A DNA stretch of 64,000 bases from Natronobacterium texcoconense (GTDB taxonomy: Archaea; Halobacteriota; Halobacteria; Halobacteriales; Natrialbaceae), in the NCBI RefSeq assembly GCF_900104065.1, contig NZ_FNLC01000004.1, positions 164,280-228,279 on the forward strand, written 5' to 3'. Under the pieces are notes generated by a model that made no database searches, was not told the DNA's origin, and was given only the letters and a program-made list of their open reading frames with translations. Each line of letters begins with the position of its first letter. Positions within the stretch are counted from its first letter, which is position 1. The position numbers were made by a program, and so were the translations under genes. Shown in pieces: positions 60,026 through 64,000 of the stretch.

Positions 60026-61087
60026 CTACTCCTCGAGCGGCCGGATCGTCACCGACTCGGCCTCGAAATCCTCGAGGAAGGCACCAGTGCCGCCGACGCT
60101 GTACCGGTCGCCGTCGACGTCGATCTCGAAGGCGTTCTCGATCGGAACCGTCGACGTGGCCGGTCGAACCAGGCTCTGGCGGACGTCGACGATCTCTCCC
60201 GAGAGCGTCGACGGGAGGTCGCGCTCGCCGACTGGTGTCCCCTCGACGGTCGCCTCGAGTCGAGTGTCGGCCGCCTGGTGGAGGGCGATCTGGAAGACGG
60301 CGTTCCGGAATCCCTCGTACGTTCCCGGGAGGTCGGCCGGCGGTGCGACGTACTGTTCTTCGGCAGTCGGCCAGTAGTTCGCCAGGAACGAACCGGTGAG
60401 GACGGGGACGAGCTGTTCCTGTGAGAGAGCGATCGCTCGCGTGTCGCTGGTCGAACTCGTGAGAATCTGGCTGGGTGCCAGCAGTCCGTGCTGGCGGTCG
60501 ACCGTCAACATCGTGGGCACGAGCGCGTCCCACGTCCGGACCGTACTCGCCGTCCCCGCGACCGACGCCGCGTCGATCTGGTCCCCGTCGGCCGTCCCGA
60601 CGAGCAACAGGACGAGGACGTCACGGTTGGCGGTCTCCTCGAGTGTAGACCGGACTTGTGGCAGGACCGACGCGGGCAGTGACAGCGTCACCTCGTCTCC
60701 TGCCCTCGCGAGTAACTCTTCGATTCGTTTGAGAACCGTCTGGCGGGACTTGATCACCTCGAACTGCTCGCCGGTTCGTTCGGTCGTCGTGTACCGCGAC
60801 TGCAGTTCCGGCTCCATCTCCTCGACGCTGTGTGTGAGCCGTTCGACGACGGTCTCCGGATCGACCGGTCGAACGACCGTCGGCACCGCGTGGTCGTCGA
60901 CCTCGACGAAGCCCCGTTCCTCGAGTTCCTCGCTGATGCTGTAGACGTAGCGTTTGGAGACGTCGGCGGCGTCGGCGATCGTGCTCGCTTTCGACTCCCC
61001 GTGATCTAGAATCGCGAGATACGTGTCGATTTCTTTCTCCGAGAGACCGAACCGCTCGAGCAGCCCAGCGAGACCGTCAGTGTCCAT
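60026..61087 (-). CDS. trmB: TrmB-family sugar-sensing transcriptional regulator
   Basis: A 353-residue regulator. N-terminal winged helix: GLSEKEIDTYLAILDHGESKASTIADAADVSKRYVYSISEELEERGFVEV; a coiled-coil dimerisation segment follows (about residues 80-130), then a sugar-binding domain (about 230-353). TrmB proteins regulate sugar uptake and glycolysis versus gluconeogenesis. It sits between the KDPG aldolase gene and the divergent glucoamylase gene, so it probably controls both sides. Confidence 0.92.
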   Translation of the reverse strand: MDTDGLAGLLERFGLSEKEIDTYLAILDHGESKASTIADAADVSKRYVYSISEELEERGFVEVDDHAVPTVVRPVDPETVVERLTHSVEEMEPELQSRYTTTERTGEQFEVIKSRQTVLKRIEELLARAGDEVTLSLPASVLPQVRSTLEETANRDVLVLLLVGTADGDQIDAASVAGTASTVRTWDALVPTMLTVDRQHGLLAPSQILTSSTSDTRAIALSQEQLVPVLTGSFLANYWPTAEEQYVAPPADLPGTYEGFRNAVFQIALHQAADTRLEATVEGTPVGERDLPSTLSGEIVDVRQSLVRPATSTVPIENAFEIDVDGDRYSVGGTGAFLEDFEAESVTIRPLEE

Positions 61088-61229
61088 GAGTAGTCAGTAC
61101 TTCACGAATTGCGGCGATGGATGAAAAAGATTCGCGGTCAGCGACGAGAACCCAGCGAACGATCGTTGCAAAAGTAGGAATACATTTTACAACAAATTTT
61201 AGACAGTGGGGAGCATACCGGACGATACG

Positions 61230-63290
61230 ATGAAACTTCACAGTGCCCTGAACGACGTCAAACGGTCGCAGGGTGATCCTCATCTGTTTCCTGGGGAGCG
61301 GCGGTCGACGACAGGTCTGTTCTCGGGCCTCGACGAGCGACTCGTTCACGTCGCCCCCGACGGGTCGGTCCGGGACTACTCCTACCCGCTCTCGGGACTG
61401 GTCGGTATCGAGCAGTCCCGGTTCGGCCTCGAACTCGAGGACGACGTCCACTGGTTCGAGGACGGTGACCAGCGCTACGTCGAGGACACGGCAGTCGTCG
61501 AGACCGTCCACTCCGTCGGCCCGGTTACGGTCGTCCGGTACGACGTCACCGTCGGCCGACTCCATCTCACACACTTCCGACTCGAGGGCGACGACCTCCC
61601 CGACTCGCCGTCGATCCACGCCTGCCTCGGGTTCGCACCAGAGGGTCGAGTCGGCCGAACGGGCCAGCTCCAGCACGACGACGTCGTCGAGATCTACCAC
61701 GAACGGGAACGCGACTACGTCGCCGCCTCGACCGACGTCGAAGTCGCGGGCCAGATTCCGCCGAACTTCGCGGAACTGCTCGACGCCGACCCCGTCGAAC
61801 TGCCACGGCCAGACGCCGACGGCCGATACGAAGAGACTTCTCTCAGTCCGATCGCGACGGTCGAGGCCTCGCTGACTGGAGCACAGCCCAGCACGACGAT
61901 CGCGACGCTTCTCACCGAGGCGAGCGAGGCCCGAACCGAGGCGCTCGAGCAGATTCGTGCCGGCGCCGCTGACCACGCCGTCGGCGACGCCGTTCTCGAA
62001 GTCGGTCGTTCCCAGGCTCGCGGCTTCTTCGACGGGCTGAACGGCGAAACCCTCGAAGAATCCTCGCGAAACGGTGCCAGCGCCGACCTGCGAACGCTCG
62101 GCCTGCTACGGGGGCCGAACGGCTCCCGGATCGCCGGCCCCGAGTTCGACCCGTTCTTCCGATACTCCGGCGGCTACGGCTACACGTGGTTCCGTGACGA
62201 CGCCGAAATTGCGACGTTCCTGCTCGCTGCCGACCGGCGTGCCGATCTCGGTCTCGAGGACTGGCACCGCCGGAGCGCACACTTCTACGCCGAAACGCAA
62301 CTCGAGGACGGCACCTGGCCCCACCGAGTCTGGCCCCACAACGGCGAAATCGCCCCCGGCTGGGCTCACGGCCGACTCGAGGAAGGGAGCGAAGACGTCG
62401 ACTACCAGGCCGATCAGACTGCAAGCGTCGCGACCTATCTCGCGACCTACTTGCGAGTCGTCGATGACGAGGATGACGTGGTCAGAGCGGCGCTTCTCGC
62501 CGCCCTCGAGGGACTCGACGACACGCTCGCCGAGGACGGTCTCCCCGAGCGCGTCCAGAACGCCTGGGAGAACATGACCGGGCGCTTCACCCACACGGCC
62601 GCGACCTACCTCGAGGCGTACGCCGCGATCGCACGCGCTCCAGTTGCCGACGAGTATCGCGAGCGAGCGGCCGACCGTGCCCGCGAGGTCTACGAGGGGC
62701 TGGACCAGTTGTGGGTCCCCGAGCGAGAGTGTTACGCGCTCCGACTCGACGACGGCGAACTCGACGACCGACTGGACGGCAGCACGTTCGCGCTCGCGGG
62801 CGCTCACCTCGAGTACGACGCCATCGCCGAGGTCGACGACGACCGCATCGAACAGCTCATCTCCCATCTCGAGAACACGATCGACGGCCTCTATCGCGAC
62901 CCCGACGGTCCGATCGAGGGACTGGCGCGCTTCGAGGACGACCCCTGGCGCGTTCGCGACCAGAACGAACCGAAAGTCTGGACGGTGACGACCGCCTGGG
63001 GAGCCAACGCCGCCGCCGAACTGAGCGGACTACTTGCCGCCCGCGACCACGACGATGCAGCGACGTTCGACGACCGCGCACACGACCTCCTCGCGCTCGT
63101 CGAACCCGGCGGGACGCTCCGTCGTGCCGGCGAGTACCTGCCGGAACAGTTGTTCGACGACGGCACGGCCGACAGTGCGACGCCGCTTGGCTGGCCCCAC
63201 GCGCTCAGGCTTGCGACGGCGACCGCGCTCGAGGAGAGGGACGTCTCCGGCACGAAAGCACACGCTGACGAACCGACGGTTCAGGACTGA
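61230..63290 (+). CDS. Glycoside hydrolase family 15 (glucoamylase-like)
   Basis: A 686-residue GH15 protein. An N-terminal beta domain of about 270 residues precedes the (alpha/alpha)6 barrel, which contains YSGGYGYTWFRDDAEIATFLLA, EDGTWPHRVWPHNGEIAPGWAHGRLEEGSEDVDYQADQTA, WVPERECYALRLDDGE and VWTVTTAWGANAAAEL. It releases glucose from alpha-glucans. No signal peptide is seen, so it may act on internal glucan or trehalose-like substrates. The glucose it yields would enter the adjacent gdh-gnaD-aldolase pathway. ATG 61230 is preferred over 61206. Confidence 0.9.
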   Translation: MKLHSALNDVKRSQGDPHLFPGERRSTTGLFSGLDERLVHVAPDGSVRDYSYPLSGLVGIEQSRFGLELEDDVHWFEDGDQRYVEDTAVVETVHSVGPVTVVRYDVTVGRLHLTHFRLEGDDLPDSPSIHACLGFAPEGRVGRTGQLQHDDVVEIYHERERDYVAASTDVEVAGQIPPNFAELLDADPVELPRPDADGRYEETSLSPIATVEASLTGAQPSTTIATLLTEASEARTEALEQIRAGAADHAVGDAVLEVGRSQARGFFDGLNGETLEESSRNGASADLRTLGLLRGPNGSRIAGPEFDPFFRYSGGYGYTWFRDDAEIATFLLAADRRADLGLEDWHRRSAHFYAETQLEDGTWPHRVWPHNGEIAPGWAHGRLEEGSEDVDYQADQTASVATYLATYLRVVDDEDDVVRAALLAALEGLDDTLAEDGLPERVQNAWENMTGRFTHTAATYLEAYAAIARAPVADEYRERAADRAREVYEGLDQLWVPERECYALRLDDGELDDRLDGSTFALAGAHLEYDAIAEVDDDRIEQLISHLENTIDGLYRDPDGPIEGLARFEDDPWRVRDQNEPKVWTVTTAWGANAAAELSGLLAARDHDDAATFDDRAHDLLALVEPGGTLRRAGEYLPEQLFDDGTADSATPLGWPHALRLATATALEERDVSGTKAHADEPTVQD

Positions 63291-63415
63291 CTGGTTCTCG
63301 CGTTTATCGACCAGGACAACCGGGGCTTGATCGCTCAATACTGGTCACAAATATCGTATTGAACGTGTTGACTGTCGCAATATTGAATACGTAGTATGAT
63401 GGCGACTGTCACGCA

Positions 63416-63634
63416 ATGGAACTTGACAGGCGGTCAGCACTCAAGGGTATCTGCGCAGCAGGGGCAACGTTGCTCGTCACCGGCGTTGCGTCGGCAACTG
63501 ACGAACAGGCACGCTATATCGCACGAACGACGGATGAGGGGGCTGACGTGGAATCCGCTGGATTCGACGTCCTGAACGAACTCGCGGGTGGCGATATTCT
63601 ACAGGCGGAGCAGGCCGAGTGCCTCGGGGCTTGA
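63416..63634 (+). pseudogene. Truncated Tat-exported protein, probably a halolysin-like protease N-terminus
   Basis: The first about 64 codons read as a Tat signal (MELDRRSALKGICAAGATLLVTG) and a propeptide-like ARYIARTTDEGADVESAGFDVLNELAGGDILQ, reminiscent of inhibitor-type prodomains of secreted subtilases. The frame then enters the hairpin end of an IS200/IS605-type element and stops. The rest of the gene, if present, lies beyond the element outside the window. Confidence 0.6.
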
Positions 63635-64000
63635 CCCCGAGGGTGAAGGCCGTAAGCCCCACTAAACATGTTCCGTCCGCTCGATATACTGCTCAACCGT
63701 TTCGGTCGAGACATCGCCTGCCGTTCCGACGTAGTACGATTCCTTCCAAAATCCGCCACCCCACAGGTATTCCTCCAAGAACGGTTCGTGCTGTTCCCAC
63801 ATCTCCCGTGCCGTGATGCTCTTAACCGTCCGCACGATTTCGCTCGGTGAGTGCTTCGGATGGGCTGACAGAAACAGGTGTACGTGGTCGGGAGAAATGT
63901 GGAGTGCTAGTATCTCGTAGCCGTACTCGTCGCACACATCGCGGAAACTCGCTTCCAGTGATTCCTCGATTGGTTCGAGAATCGCATTGCGATACTTCGA
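63622..64000 (-). mobile_element. IS200/IS605-family element, partial at the window edge
   Basis: A perfect 8-bp hairpin CCTCGGGG-CTTGA-CCCCGAGG (63622-63642) followed by about 20 bases and then the tnpA stop (63662) marks one end; subterminal hairpins are the recognition sites of this family. The element interrupts the Tat-signal frame starting at 63416 and continues past base 64000. The other end is not visible. Confidence 0.75.
63662..64000 (-). CDS. tnpA: IS200/IS605 TnpA (Y1 HUH) transposase, 5' end cut by the window
   Basis: Reading back to the window edge gives 112 residues: SKYRNAILEPIEESLEASF, CDEYGYEILALHISPDHVHLF (HUH motif), HSPSEIVRTVKSITAREMW, GGGFWKESYYVGT with the likely catalytic Tyr, and VSTETVEQYIERTEH. 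About 25 N-terminal residues are missing beyond base 64000. It moves single-stranded DNA by hairpin recognition. No tnpB is seen. Confidence 0.9.
   Translation of the reverse strand, partial: SKYRNAILEPIEESLEASFRDVCDEYGYEILALHISPDHVHLFLSAHPKHSPSEIVRTVKSITAREMWEQHEPFLEEYLWGGGFWKESYYVGTAGDVSTETVEQYIERTEHV

Overview
The window is chromosomal DNA of a haloarchaeon (class Halobacteria, probably a Natrialbales relative). The proteins are strongly acidic, the DNA is GC-rich with abundant CTCGAG, many genes have a TATA box about 25-30 bases before the start codon (leaderless mRNAs), and haloarchaea-restricted families are present (HalOD1 output domain, DUF3209, CbtAB, PGF-CTERM protease).

Layout: 0.1-2.1 kb biotin ECF transporter (bioY-bioM-bioN); 2.2-5.2 kb orphan ParA, a small membrane protein, YqeC, a winged-helix regulator and a HalOD1 protein. 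5.29-6.15 kb has no convincing gene. It carries five tandem copies of a small structured element, each with its own TATA box a fixed 29-31 bases before a G-rich 5' motif that pairs with a downstream C-rich strand, with compensatory base changes between copies. I read this as an array of related small RNA genes and as the best candidate here for an undescribed system.

6.2-26 kb is a large cobalamin/siroheme island: cbiE, cbiC, cobN, an I/D chelatase subunit, ferredoxins, a beta-propeller protein, DUF3209, cbiX, a LAGLIDADG-like protein without catalytic acids, two cbiH paralogues, cbiG, cbiF, cbiL, cbiT, precorrin-2 dehydrogenase, SUMT and the cobalt transporter CbtAB. It ends at a tRNA-Thr(CGT) whose 3' side carries degenerate tRNA-end copies.

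26.6-36 kb holds trm5, a Rieske protein, a zinc/manganese-type ABC transporter with its DtxR-family regulator and palindromic operators, dphB, a hydrolase and leuB. 34.7-48.5 kb is the branched-chain amino acid locus (leuA; ilvB-ilvN-ilvC-orf-leuC-leuD; leuB). leuB is cut off from leuD by about 5.5 kb that contains a PGF-CTERM subtilase, a leuB'-'leuD junction relic, a frameshifted metalloprotease and a doubly broken CBS gene. leuA has an apparent one-base frameshift in a six-base G/C run just after its leaderless start.

48.9-56.6 kb carries an Lrp-TRASH regulator, a flavoprotein, a FeoB-like transporter, two ferritin-like proteins, a two-domain VOC protein and hypotheticals. 56.7-63.3 kb is a sugar module: gluconate dehydratase, glucose dehydrogenase, KDPG aldolase, a TrmB regulator and a GH15 glucoamylase (semi-phosphorylative Entner-Doudoroff). 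The right edge is a Tat-signal protein fragment interrupted by an IS200/IS605-type element that runs off the window.
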